In this document: positions 1-12,662 of the stretch, piece after piece
How positions within the stretch are numbered: position 1 is the first letter of the stretch
How the letters are laid out: every line of letters starts with the position of its first letter
Assembly (NCBI GenBank): GCA_023213395.1
Contig: CM041465.1
Span: 111,297,741 to 111,361,740 of the forward strand
Length of the DNA: 64,000 nucleotides
Reading direction: 5' to 3'
Source: Cycas panzhihuaensis
Taxonomy: Eukaryota > Cycadophyta
The notes under the pieces: generated by a model
The model's input: only the letters and a program-made list of their open reading frames with translations
What the model was told of the DNA's origin: nothing
The model's database searches: none
Translations under genes and position numbers: made by a program

Positions 1-2248
1 AGGACAAACACCTAATGAAAAGTGGTTAGGATAAGTCCCCATTGTTCATTACTTCAAAATTTTTGGCTCTACATGCTATACCCACATTCTGGATACAAAT
101 CGAAATAAACTCTAACCAAGGGCACTTGAAAGTATGTTTGTTGGATACCCTATGGATAAGAAAAGGTATAAGGTCTTTATATCTTCACAATGAAATGTCA
201 TCATTACTAGAGATGTCATTTTTGTAGAGATAGAGGAACGATTTAAAGCGAACTCCAAAGTATCCTCACACTGCTATAATCATATTATGAAGTATGATGT
301 TCAGATTCTAAAATTTGGGGTTGGGGGGGGGGGGACAGACATAAATTACTATAAATATTGGAAGCTGACAATAGAGCCTCAGAGGATATAAGTTATGACT
401 CTAAACCAATGAGTGCACATCTAATATCATCCTTTGAAGATAGTAGAGTTAATAAAGGCAAAGCCATTATAGAAGAACTATCCTCTCTACCTTTAGTCGA
501 CAAAGGCAAAATGATATAGAAAAACCATCTTTCTTAGGTGCATCAAAATTCTCCTCACAAGATAATCATTTTAATGAACAAGATGAAAACCAAGATGTTG
601 AGGAAATGAGGACTTAATTCCCAACTCAAGGATCTCAAAAATTCCACCAACTCAATAAAGATATATGACCAGATGAGATGGGGAAAACTAGCACTTGAAG
701 TACCCATAGAGCAAAAATGCAGGAATCATTATATACTAAGCTTGAACCAGCAGAACTGCACCTTACTCTTAATGAAGAGCCCCTAACATACCAAGAAGAT
801 GAAAAACATACAGTTTAGAGAAATGCCATGAATGAAGAGTACCAATCTTTTATCAAGAATGGTACATGAGAACCCATTGATTTACCACTTGGCAGAAAGG
901 TAGTTCAAAATAAATGGGTGTTCAAAAATAAATATAGATAAGATGGAACCCTTGAAAAACATAAGGCAAGGTTGGTAGCTAAAGGATTTACTCAAAGGGA
1001 AGGTATCGACTACACTGAAGTCTTTGCACCTACAACCAAGTGGCCTACAATTAGAACTCTTGTGGCCTTGGTTGCTCAACAGGGTTGGAAAATCCACTAA
1101 CTTAATATTAAGACCATATTTCTCAATGGAGATCTTAAAGAATAATTTTATATGGCTCAACTAGAAGGATATGAGATTGAAGGTCAAGAGCATAAAGTTT
1201 GTAGGCTTAGAAAATCCTTGTACAGCATTAAAGAAGCCCCTCGTGCTTGGTTTGCCAAGTTATCTGATAAAATGAGGCAACTTAGATACAAGGTTTATGA
1301 CTACCAAGATATTAATGCAACATTGTTCATTAATCACCATAAGGATAAAGTCACTTATCTCATAATCTTTATGGATGACATGCTAGTAATGGGTAACAAT
1401 GAAGAGGCAATAAACTAGCTGAGAAAGAACCTTGGAAAAATATTCAAATTACTTGACCTCAGTTTGATAAAATATTACTTGGGAATTAAAGTAATACAAA
1501 AGAATGGAAAAATTATCCTCTCCCAAGAAAAATACATCAATGATCTTCTAACCGAGTTTTAGTTAGAAGATGCTCGACCTATGGACACTAATACCAAACT
1601 CTTAGCTGAAGGTGACACTAGGGAGGCAGACGCAACACTCTACAGGAAACTTGTAGGTAATCTCATCTACACTACAATATAAGGCCAAATATTGCATACT
1701 CTGAAAGCATTCTTGCTCGTTACATGATAAATCCTAAGCAGAATCATTGGCAAGTAGAAGTGCGAGTGTTGAGATACCTTAAGACGACCAATATATATGG
1801 TATGTTATATAAACCTAATTCAGACTTTAATATTTCTACATACACAGACTCAAAATTTATAGGAGATAAATATATAGGAAGATCTATGTCTAGGTATGTA
1901 ATGTTTCTTGGAATAGTACCAATATCATGGAGATCTAGATGGTAGAAGATAGTTGTAGATTCAATTACCAAAGTTGAATACATTGTTGCTTATGAGACTA
2001 ACAAGGAGGTGATATAGCTTACAAAATTATTGGAAACATTGAATATCACCTAAACAAGTCCTACTAGTGTATATATAGATAATCAATCAGTAATTTTCAT
2101 AGCGAAAAATCTTATATTTCATGATCGTACCAAATACATAAGTACGAAAGTCCACAGGATTAGAGAACTTATTCATAACAACACAATTCAACTAGAATAC
2201 TGTCCCACAGTAGATCAAGTGGCTGATATCTCTACTAAACTGCTATAA
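1..2248 (+). pseudogene. pol: Degenerate copia pol: integrase tail, RT, RNase H
   Basis: Decayed polyprotein of element A. Positions 1-240 read as the end of the integrase (a GYP-type motif near 148 and a conserved FIPSQ-like stretch). The linker before RT contains a run of G at 323-334. RT occupies about 880-1560. The best preserved stretch, 1152-1418, includes the KSLY motif region and an intact FMDDM catalytic box. RNase H runs from about 1724 to 2248 and ends in a degenerate DISTKLL followed by TAA at 2246-2248. Stops interrupt the frame, mostly TAG or TAA where copy L keeps Gln or Trp. It cannot make a functional polyprotein. Confidence 0.88.
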
Positions 2249-2756
2249 AAGTTAGAGTTTGAATAGTTTCAAAGGCAGCTTGGCCTTAGGTCCTCCATCT
2301 TCGACTAATCAAAGAAGATGGCAACATGATCATCATACTTTATTCTCTTCGTGAAAACCCCTTGTGGGCATGGAAGAGTAAGAGTAAGTCTCTATTCTAT
2401 CCTCTTTGTGAAAATCCCATATGGGTACGAAAGGATAAGGGTTGTACTGACTTTGAAAAATCTAAACCTGTGAAAACCTAGAAGGTCATAGGGGATGACC
2501 AAATGGTATATGGAGACTTAGCAGATTAAGCTACACATTTAAGTTGCTTGGTTATCAGGCTACATCAAAGAGTCACCTTAGCTATTTTGATTTATAAAAG
2601 GGGTTATAGATCATAGAAAGTTCATGGGTTTTTATTCCCCATGAGAGTTTTCTTACAAAAGTGTCATTTAGAATTTCAATGTAATAATGAGGCTCAAATG
2701 AAGACCTCATAGAATAGATTTTCTCAAAAATAACCTTCCACCATTAAGGGGGGGAT
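2249..2756 (+). other. 3' UTR and polypurine tract of element A
   Basis: Non-coding stretch between the pol stop and the 3' LTR. It carries an imperfect 57-bp direct repeat, with units starting near 2345 and 2402, each containing a GTGAAAA core, a pyrimidine/G block and GGATAAG or AGAGTAAG. The same pair of units is found in L near 60238. The PPT is the purine run at 2746-2755, directly upstream of the LTR. Confidence 0.7.
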
Positions 2757-3067
2757 TGAAAGAGGTTAATGTATCAAGCTCATTTATGTAGATTAATTAT
2801 GTGACCTTAAGATATATTGTTAGCATTAGTCTCTTAATGAAATGCACTTTATGTGCATTTAGATGTAATTTTAAGTTAATATCATTAGGTAGGGAAATCA
2901 TAATCCTAATGCTCACCCTTAATAATAAAAGGCAAAATCTTAAGGAGGGAGTTATTATTCATTCTCACCTCCAAGCTTACTCTCATATCTTGTTTAATCT
3001 CTTTTTCATTCTCCATTGTTATTATGCGTATGTGAGTGATTTATTCCCTCGATCTATCATTCCTTCA
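2757..3067 (+). repeat. 3' LTR of element A
   Basis: About 311 bp. It starts TGAAAGAGG after the PPT and ends CCTTCA, matching the LTR ends of L (53374-53685 and 60648-60946) and B (10239-10551). The boundaries come from alignment with L, whose ends are fixed by a perfect TSD. Confidence 0.88.
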
Positions 3068-3254
3068 ATTAGGCAGGAAAATCTTAATCTTAATACTCAT
3101 TCTCAGTAATAAAAGATTAAATCTTATAGAATGAGTCATTATTCATTCTTTACCTCTAAGCTTTGTTTTCATATCTTATTTTAATTTCTTCTTCATTCTT
3201 CATTACCATTGTGTGTATGTGAGTGATTTATTCCCTGGATACATCCTTCCTTAA
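3068..3254 (+). repeat. Truncated LTR copy (5' LTR of element B)
   Basis: Starts at ATTAGGCAGG, corresponding to position 2884 inside the preceding LTR, and runs to the LTR terminus (CCTTCCTTAA, normally ...TTCA). It is clearly diverged from 2884-3067. It is followed by two bases and a decayed Met-tRNA primer-binding site, so it acts as the 5' LTR remnant of B. It could be a tandem duplication of the right part of one shared LTR, or the remnant of a separate LTR. Confidence 0.8.
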
Positions 3255-3256
3255 TT

Positions 3257-3272
3257 TATTACCAAAACTAGA
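3257..3272 (+). promoter_or_regulatory. Degenerate tRNA-Met primer-binding site (B)
   Basis: Aligns base for base with the PBS of L (TGGTATCAGAGCCAGA at 53688), two bases after the LTR end. About six substitutions have accumulated. Confidence 0.65.
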
Positions 3273-5280
3273 AAGAGATTTATTCACTTCATTCTACTTA
3301 CATGGAGTCATTTTGTCTCTCCTTCACTTTTAATATAAAGTTTTGAGAGTTCAATCATTACTTTAAAAAATTTTGAGTGTTTTTTCATTATGTAAAGCAT
3401 GTATTTTATTTGTAATATATTCTAGTATCCTCCATTCATTTGTAAGTACAATGAGAATCAAAATTACTAGCCAAGAAAAGGTTTTCTAGCTTTAGACTCT
3501 CAAAGAAAATTAACATTTTATTAATCTTTGCAACTAATTTTTAATTCTATCAAGAGAGATTCTATTTATTTTTCATTATAAATCAACTTTTAGTTATGGA
3601 ATCTATTCTATAAAGTTGTAGAGCATATTTTTAACTGCTGTATATGACATAAATCAATCAAAACCATTCAGAAAATGACTATTCAACCCTATAGTAGGTA
3701 AAAAGTAAAAGTTATCTATTTTTGCTAAAAATTTATAGGGAGGGTCACTCAAATAAGAGAAGCATTTTTATCTACTACATCATTTTCAAATTTTGACTTG
3801 ATTAACCTTGAATTGTAAAAGTTCAGTGAACCCTAATCTAACTTTTTTTTTAGAATTTTTCTTAAAATACTTAGTGCATGCCAAAATTTCTTGAGGGATT
3901 TAATAGATTTAGTATAAAAAAATCCAAAAAATTAAGTTTAATTAAATTTGATATATCAGAGAGAGAGAGAGATTTCTTTAAAATACTAGTTTCTACCTAG
4001 GAAAGTTGCGTAGGACTTTGAACAAGCTTTTGGTAGTTTCTGCTTATTTTCATAAGTTACTGTAGAAGACTTTTTGACTCATCATAGTTAGATCTATCAT
4101 CTAAAAGAGTGAAGTTTGGATCCAAAATATTTTAGCCATTTCGTATGGTTATACAGACATACAAAAGTTTTTGATAGCAGATTCAAATTCCTCTCACTTT
4201 TCCTTAGACTTTCTCTTTTGGTCAAAATTCAAGTTTAATACAAACTTTTTAAGTTTATTTATTTTCTTCCCTTCTCTTAACAAAACGAAAGGGTTTTTTA
4301 GTTTTTTTTTTAAATCAAAAGCAATAAAAAAAAACTTATTATAACATTTAAGCACTTAGATCGTAGCAAAATCTTGTGTTTATGCTTCGTATCTTTGTAT
4401 ATTTATTTATTTGCATGCATATTTTAATGGAGGCAAAAAAGTAAGCATCAACATCAATATATCAACAAGTCATTTTAGTTTTTAGTTCATGAATAGAAAT
4501 ACATTTATATATTCCTTAAAATGAGCACATTATGTTTGATCATTTTGCCATCTTGAGTCTGCTTACATACTCTCTAAAGTTGAGATACCTCAATTAGCTA
4601 AATTTTGGCCCCCAAGGGAGATGTAGATTTTAAGGTGAGTCTAGACTCAATTAGAATGCTCGTAGAGCGATAGGTTAGCCATACCTATGGGCTCCCTTTA
4701 GGGATTATGCTGATAACCAGTTATGACAATAAAAACTTTAATGTAATATTTAAATTAACTTGGTCTAATACCTATCATAGACATGGGATATGCACATACT
4801 ATTTGACTCTTCAGAGGAGGTATATTGCTGCTCACTAGTAGACTACGTAAGGACTGAGAGTACTTAGGTTCAACTATGACTTGTATTTCATCACTAAGTA
4901 TAAATTCAGGTATCACGGGTGAAGGCTTTAATTGTATACTAGAAGCCTTAGACATTGAATCAATATCTTATCTATATTTGGATATAAGTTAGAGATTAGT
5001 GGCATGACACATCACCACTCATTACTAGCTCTATATTAGGCTATATTCTTATGTGATCACTTATACTCATTCTTCACTAGTGATTTATTAGGCATTTATA
5101 TTATTTATAGTCATTAGAAAACACTTAGTTATCATTCATCATTACTTGCCTCCTTATCATAATATTCATTTCTATATCCCTACTATACTAGGTGTACTAG
5201 CCATACATGTTAGTAGCACATACTTTTATCAACTCTTCTACTTCTTTATCATCATCACCATATCATCATAATTCAAGTAG
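3273..5280 (+). other. Long leader between PBS and gag of element B
   Basis: About 2 kb without a sense-strand gene. It is homologous to the leader of L (53701-55630), so the long leader is a family trait and not a local insertion. Positions 4755-4955 contain a 66-codon open frame on the minus strand that is partly preserved in L. A (GA)n run lies near 3958-3971. Confidence 0.7.
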
Positions 5281-8200
5281 AATATCGACTATATATTGAA
5301 AGGTAAAGAAAATTAGTATTTATGGTACACTAGAGTTTAAAATGTTGTAAAGTATGAAGGCCTTTGGAGAGTCCACTTGCAGCCTACACCCATTATACTG
5401 GTAACAACTACAATACCAGCTTCTAGTAGAATTGTACCAAAAACTCCCATAAATGATGTAACAAAACTACAATAGTAAATAAATGATGAGAAGATTTGTA
5501 TAGGAATTCTATTAGTTATTTATCACTCTTTACACAATTTGATTGACGAAGAGTAAAATGATATAGCCTAGAAGGTCCTTAAAGTTCTTAAGAAGAATTT
5601 TGATACCAAGTCAGACTTAGAATTTGTTCATCTTGTACTAAAAATGAACAAACTAAAAATATAAAAAGAATGAGATCATGAGATAATAAATCTCCTTTGA
5701 TACAATTGATAAAGATTTTAAGACCTAACACATCACCTAGGTATTCTTAATCTAATTATGTCTACATATACTCGATTATAAAAACTTGCTTGGAACTCTT
5801 TAATCTAGTAGAATATTAAAGATACTCAACTTTGAAGCTCTTGCTGAGAAGCTCATAGAATTTGATAAGACCTTTGATACCAACTTTGTAGCCTTTGACC
5901 CTCTTCTAGATGTAGCCTTTGAGGTAGAATAAGAAGCTTGCTATATAAATAATCAAGGTTCCTCTTGTGGTAAGGGAAATAATTGAGCAAGAGGAAGAGG
6001 AAGAAACACGTAAAATTATCTACAAGGTCAATCAAACCCTCAGTCATAACCTTAACAGTCTTAAGGCCAAGGGCCATCTCAATAAAAAATAAGATAAATA
6101 GGCCAAACTAGTACCCCTTCAGGGACTACCAATTAAACCATTATATATGAATGATGTAACTGTAAAGGACACTTCACAAAAGACTGCAAAACCACCACTC
6201 ATAGGTTGTCCAAGTTCTAACCAAAAGATGGGGCTCATAATGTTGAAGAAACTTATGAAGAATCATTTGGTGGTGTGGGTTTTGCATAAGCTCACTTTCA
6301 AAGAATTGAGGGATCTTTAGTATTAAATACCATTGACCAATCATAGAGATACTTTGAAGCTTGATATGGATATGTCACTTGTGAATTCTCTTCACCAATG
6401 CCAACCCCTATTAGAATTGTAAATAGTGTTGCTTCAATTAATAGAAAGTAGATTGTGGACACTAGAGTGACTCAATATATGACATACAATTGTAGTCTAT
6501 ATTAAATATTTAACTTAAATACTTAAGGAGTTATTCACATGGCTAACAAATCAGAATAAACTATTGAAGAAATTAATAACATTCACTTAAAACTCATAGG
6601 CTTGAGAGATTTCACATTGCTTGATGTCTTATATATACCTAATCTTAAATAAAACATGCTCTCCTTATCTACACTCATCTCTTATGGATTTAATCTAAGT
6701 GTAACCATAAATTACCAGACTCTCCATTTCATTTAGTCTCCATCTGATTGAGTGGTCTTGACTACATATCTCACTAGGAAACTCTTTTAACTAAATGACT
6801 CTCTATCTTTTAAAGTTTATTATACTTCAAGCCTCTTTGTTGATGAAAAAATCACATTTAATACCACTATAACACACCCAAAGCTATCACATAAAGCTCC
6901 TTGACATGCTTGTATGGGTTATGTTCATATTAATCAACTTAGAGGTCTTTATAACACTCTTCCAAGTCTTCCAAATTCTCCTCCAAGTCCTTCAAATGTG
7001 AAGCCTATATCATTGCCAAATCTCATCAATAGCCCTTTCCTAAAAGTCAATGAAAATAGAGACATCTATTATAATTGATACACTGATCTATGTGGACCAA
7101 TATATATTCCTTCACTAAAGGGCAAGTTATATTACATATCTTTCATTGATGATTTCACAAAGAAAATATGGGTAGATTTTCTGGCTAAGAAAGATTAAAG
7201 CTTCAGTGTCTTTAAAGAATTTAAAGATCACACTAAAAAAGAGTCACACTATCAACTTAAATGCCTTTGAATTGCTAATAGTAGTAAATATACCTCACAT
7301 GAGTTTGAAAGCTACCATTGAGATAATGGTTTCAAATATCAAATAATAGTAGAAGGTACCCCATAACAAAATAGAGTTGTCGAGTGTATGAACTAGACAA
7401 TCATGAACATGCCTCAAGCTATATTGGTATATAAAATAATACCTGTCTACCTATGGGATAAAGCCATCTAGACAATTATTTACTATATCAATATTAGTAG
7501 CCCATCAAAGTAAGGACAATCACCTAATAAAAAGTGGTTTGGACATACCCCCACTATTCACTAATTCAAAATATTTGACTCTATATCCTATGCCCATATT
7601 TTGGAGACAAATCAAAATAAACTCTAACAAAGGGCACTTAAAAGTATTTTTGTCAGATACCCTATGGATAAGAAAAGGTATAAGGTCTTTATATATTTAT
7701 AATGAAAATTTGTTATTACTAGATATTTTTGTTAAGACAGAGGATTAGTTACTTAGACTAGACTTTAAAATACCTTCATGTCATTACAATGATGCTACTA
7801 AGTATGATGTTCAAATTCTAAAATTTGGGAAGGGTACACACATAAATTACTCTAAATATTAGAAGCTAATAGCATAGCTCCATAGCATATGAGCTATGAC
7901 TCTAAAATGATAAGTGTACATCCAACACTGTCCTTTGAGAATAATAGACTTAACAAAGGTAAAACCATTATAGAAGAATCATCCTCTCCACCTTTAGTTG
8001 ACAAAGGCAAAATAGTGGTAGAAGGACCATCTTCTCTAAGCATATTAACATCCTGCTCACCAAATGACCATTTTGAGGAATAAGATGAGCACTAAGAAGA
8101 TAAGGAAATGAGGACCTCATTCCTAACTTAAGGATCTCGTAAAGCCCTCAAACTCAATAAGGACATACGACCTAATAAAGTGGGTAAAACTAACCCTTGA

Positions 8201-9763
8201 AGTACGTATAGAGCAAGGATGTAGGAATCACTTTATACTAAGCTTAAACTGGCAAAATTACACCTTACTCTTAATGAAAAGCCTCTCTTGCACCAGGAAG
8301 CTGTGAAACACATAATTTAGAGAAATACAATAAATGAGGAACACAAATCTCTCATAAAAAATAGTACGTGGGAGCTCGTTAATCTACCACTTAGAAGAAA
8401 GATGGTTTAAAATAATTATGTATTCAAAAATAAATATAGATTAGATCGTACCCTAGATAAACATAAGGCAAGGTTGGTAGCTAAAGGATTCACATAAAGG
8501 AAAGGCACCGACTACACTAAAACTTTTGCACCTACAACTAAGTGGCCTATAATTAGAACTCTTGTAGCCTTAATTGCTTAATAAGGCTAAAAAATCCATG
8601 AGCTCAATATTAATAATATGTTTCTTAGTGGAGATCTTGAAGAAGAAGTTTACATGGCTCATCCATAAGGATATAAGATTGAAGGTCAAGAGCATAAGGT
8701 TTATAGACTCATAAAGTCCTTGTACAACCTTAAATAAACCCCTCGTGCTTAGTTTACTAAGTTGTCTGAAAGAATAAGGTAACTTGGATATGAGATTTAT
8801 AACTACCAAGATATTGATATAACATTATTTATCAATAACTAAAAAGAAAAAGTTAGTTATCTCACAATATTTATAAATGGTATACTAGTAATAGATAATA
8901 GTAAATAGGTAATAAGCTAGCTCAAAAAGGACCTTAGCAAAATATTCAAATTATCTAACCTTAGACTGGTGAAATATTACTTGGAAATTAAAGTAACATA
9001 AAATAATAATAATAAATTCCTTTCCTAAGAAAAATACATCAATGATCTTTCGACCATATTCTAGTTAGAAGATACTCAACCAATAATTACACCTATGGAC
9101 CCTAATGTTAAACTCTTAGTTAAAGGTGACACTAAGGAGGTAGATGAAACACTTTATAGGTAACTTATAGGTAGTCTTATTTAAACTACTAACACAAGGC
9201 TAGGTTTTGTATACTTTGTTGGCATTCTTACATAATTTATGATAAATCTTAAGTAAAATCACTGGCAAGATAGAGTTTAAGTGTTGAGTTACCTAAAGAT
9301 GACCAACAAATTTGGTCTATTATATGAATCTAATAATGAATTTAAGCTTTCTACATACACAGACTTAGACTTTGTAGCAGATAAAGACACTAGAAGATAT
9401 GCATTTAAGTATGTAATATTTCTTGGAACAGCACCAATATCATGGAGATCTAGATAATAGAAGATAGTTATTAATTCAACTACCAAAGTTGAATACATTA
9501 CTGCTTCTGAGACCAACAAGGAGGTGATCTAGCTTAGAAAATTATTGGAAACATTGAAAATAACATAAACAAGTCCTACTAGCCTTCGTATGAATAATCA
9601 ATCAGTAATCCAGATGGTAAAAATTCTTATATTTCATGATTGTACCAAATACATAAGTATTAAAGTACATAGGATTTAAGAACTAGTTCATGATGGCATA
9701 ATTCAACTGGAGTATTATCCTATAGCAGATCATGTAGCCAATATCTTTACCAAATCACTATAA
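5280..9763 (+). pseudogene. gag-pol: Degenerate copia gag-pol of element B
   Basis: Runs gag, protease, integrase, RT, RNase H in copia order, collinear with L. Gag is seen from about 5320, with an RGRGR-like basic stretch near 5960-6010. The integrase zinc region and core lie near 6900-7500 and the GYP-type end near 7655. RT spans about 8330-9060. The catalytic FMDDM box of A and L has become FINGI at 8870-8884. RNase H ends with a decayed motif and TAA at 9761-9763. Stops are frequent and several Trp codons have gone to TAA through two steps, making this the oldest-looking copy. Confidence 0.85.
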
Positions 9764-10238
9764 AAGATGAAGTTTGAATAGTTTCAAAGGTAACTCAACC
9801 TTATGGCCTCTATCTTTGACTAATCAAAGGAGATGATAATAAGATCAATATACTCTATTCCATTCATGAAAACCCTTTGTAAGTGTGGAAGAATAAGAGT
9901 AAGTCTCTCCTTATCCTATTTGTGAAAATCCCATGTGGGTATGGAAGGATAAAGGTATGCAGGATGACTAAATAATATATAGAGACTTAGTAGATTATAA
10001 ATGTAAAACTCATTATATTAATTATCTATTTAATTACATCCAAAGAGTCACCTAAGTTAGAGTCATTAGCTTAGATAAGTCTATGGGTTTTCTTCCCCAT
10101 GAAGGTTTTCCCCAAAAGTGTCCAAGAAGATATTTCAATGTAATAAGAGGCTTAAATGAAGACCTCATAAAGTAGATTAGTTTAACTCAAAATGACCTTC
10201 CACCATTAAGGGTGGGGGGGGGGGGGGGGGGTGTGGAT
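9764..10238 (+). other. 3' UTR and G-expanded PPT of element B
   Basis: Non-coding. It carries the family's GTGAAAA direct-repeat units. The PPT is expanded to 18 consecutive G (10214-10231), against 5-8 in A and L. This looks like slippage, or possibly an assembly homopolymer error. Confidence 0.7.
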
Positions 10239-10551
10239 TGAAAGAGGTTAATATATCAAGGCCATTTGTATAGATTAACTAATTGACTTTAAGATATTTT
10301 ATTAGCATTAGTCTCTTCGTAAAATACACTTTATGTGCATTTGATTATAATTTCAAGTTTATGTCATTAGGCGAGAAAATCCTAACCCTAATTCTCACCC
10401 TCAATAACAAAAGGCGAAATCTCATGGAGGGAGTCATTATTTAATTTTACCTCCAAGATTCACCCTCATCTCTTATTTTAATATCTTCTTCATTCTCCAT
10501 TACCATTGTATTCATGTGAGTAATTTATTCCCTAGATCCATCCTTCCTTCA
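10239..10551 (+). repeat. 3' LTR of element B
   Basis: 313 bp, TGAAAGAGG to CCTTCCTTCA, homologous to the L LTRs. It is followed by AAGTA and then sequence of element C. Confidence 0.88.
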
Positions 10552-10556
10552 AAGTA

Positions 10557-12662
10557 TTTACCTCTTCAAAATTTTGAGGCCCATTACTCTCAATCACTTG
10601 TATCATCAAGGCAAAATTCACCCTTTAAGATTCAGTGATTATTTTTTTAAAGTTTATATCTAAAATATCTTAAGTAGTATGGCCCCTTTGAATCCATTTT
10701 GAAACCTTTCTATTAACTTGGCTTGAAGTGGATGGACTACTCCATCTATATTAGTTATTGTAAGTGAATTTATACCACTTGTACTAGGTTCCATATCAAT
10801 TATTATACTTTTACCTTTATCTCTTTTAACAACATCTTCTTGATAAATACTATCTTCATTTAAGATGATGTCCCTACTCATGATGGCCCTTGTTTTTTTA
10901 GGATCATATAATTTAGAGGACTCAAAGCAATACTATATCCTATAAATATATACTTAGTACTTTTATCATCTAATTTTATCCTTCTTTATTTTAGAACATA
11001 TGCATATGTAATGCATCCAAATACTCTTAAATGTTTGATGTTAGGCTTATGCCCTAATCAAGCCCCTTCAAGTGTGACCTATATTACTACCTTAGTTATA
11101 TACATATTCAATACGTAAACAACTATATGAATAACTTTTATCCAAAATATATTATCAAGATGCTTATCCTCAAACATGATCCTAGCCATTTTAATAATTA
11201 TTCTATGTTTCTTATCTATTACCCCATTTTATTAAGGGTTATAAGGATTAATCAATTACTTTGTAATTCAATAATATACTTACAATATTTTTTAAATTTA
11301 CTAGAAATGAATTCTCCCCTATTATATGATATAAGGGTTAAAATATTATGACTACTTTAGCTCCCAATCATCACTTTGAAGTTGATAAACTATTGGAATA
11401 CTTCTAACTTACTATAGCTTGATTTTAGTCTATCATTTGGCCAACTAATAATAATTTCTTTTCAAGTGTAGAGACATCAAGTATATTATTGATATACTTA
11501 GTTTCTCCATAATATATTTAAGTAGACATATTTCCTTTATTGATTTCTTATCAGGTAGTGTTGTCCCCAAATATTAGCTTACTTATTTAAGAGTTATCTA
11601 ACCTCTTAAACCATTCCCCTATATGATTCATATATGTAGAGCATCTTCAATCAATATACCAACAATTATCTTCTTTATTAACCATGGGGCTTAATAGAAA
11701 ACATCTCTTAATTTTTCTTATTTCTTTTATAGATGCATTAGCCACTCCTCTTTCCATGCTAAAGCTTTTAAGATAGTAATTACTTTTTAAGTCTCCACTC
11801 CTCTTATAATAAGAACATTATATTATTCATCTTCCTCTTCCTTTAGGGCTTTGTCCTTTACATTTAGAGTTTTATGCTATAATCCTACCTATGATTTCCA
11901 AAACCATATCCTTGGTTCCTATGAAATTATCCTTGGTTTCTATAAGCTTATCCCCAAGCATATTGATTTATACATTTAGGGAGTTCACTTCTTCCTCTTA
12001 AACTTTGTCCTTCATAAGGTGGCATAATCCTAACTTTAGTGGTAAATGCATACTCCAACAACTTACCTCGATTCTTGTCCTTATCAACACCTAATAAAAT
12101 GCCACTTAGTTGATAAAATTTTAATATATTAAGATTCTTAGATACTTCTATATTGGTAGTAATAATTTCAAAAATTTTAAGTTCTTCTACACTCAGTATT
12201 CTTGATATAACCCTTTACTCACTAACATACTCTTCTAGGGCCCTCATTTAATTGACTAGCCCCTGTATCTTGGTGATAAAGTTATTTATCCCTTCATTAT
12301 GATTCATATAATAATTTTCAAACTTAGTCATTTATATTTGTAACTTTGTTCTTCTAAGTCCTTTATATATGATCTTAAATGCATCTCAGGCTTACTTTGA
12401 TATTGTCATCTCATTGACTTATAGAAAGATATGGTCCTCCAATGCATATAAGATGAATCTAAGTGTTTCATTGTCCTTATTTTCATTCTTATTAAAGTCC
12501 TTTGTTTCATTTACAATGGCATTTTGATATGGTGCACTATAACTATTTAAAACCAAGTTTCATGTCTTTTGAAATACATATGGGTTTAATTAGCCTACTC
12601 TAATTTAGATAGTTTATGCCATCAAATTTGGGAACCATTATATTACTCATAATTGAAGCTGT
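10557..12662 (-). pseudogene. gag-pol: Degenerate copia gag-protease-integrase (element C)
   Basis: Read from 12662 downward. The gag start aligns with the MASN start of D, but the initiator ATG has become ACA. It is followed by the conserved FDGIN motif at about 12620. The protease relic (YID.RCSTYM-like, where copia has DSGCS) is near 11640-11690. The integrase follows, and then the post-integrase segment 10660-10881, which is open for 73 codons and starts MSRDIILNEDSIY, a motif shared with D and typical of the stretch just after the copia integrase core. Many in-frame stops. Confidence 0.75.

Larger units (their letters stand above)
1..3067 (+). mobile_element. Copia element A, 3' part (family A/B/L)
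   Basis: Right-hand part of a Ty1/copia LTR retrotransposon that begins outside the window. It holds the integrase tail, the RT and RNase H relics, the 3' untranslated region, the PPT and the 3' LTR. It is collinear along its whole length with L (53374-60946) and B (3068-10551). The next copy, B, follows immediately in the same orientation, so the LTR region 2757-3254 is shared between the two. The pair as a unit interrupts the minus-strand copia element C, whose sequence resumes at 10552. Confidence 0.9.
3068..10551 (+). mobile_element. Copia element B, 5'-truncated LTR
   Basis: Nearly complete copy of the A/B/L family: truncated 5' LTR, PBS, about 2 kb leader, gag-pol relic, 3' UTR, G-expanded PPT and 3' LTR. 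The right flank AAGTA (10552-10556) is the candidate target-site copy. It is followed at once by minus-strand pol sequence of element C, so the A-B tandem interrupts C. B is the most heavily decayed of the three copies. Confidence 0.88.
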
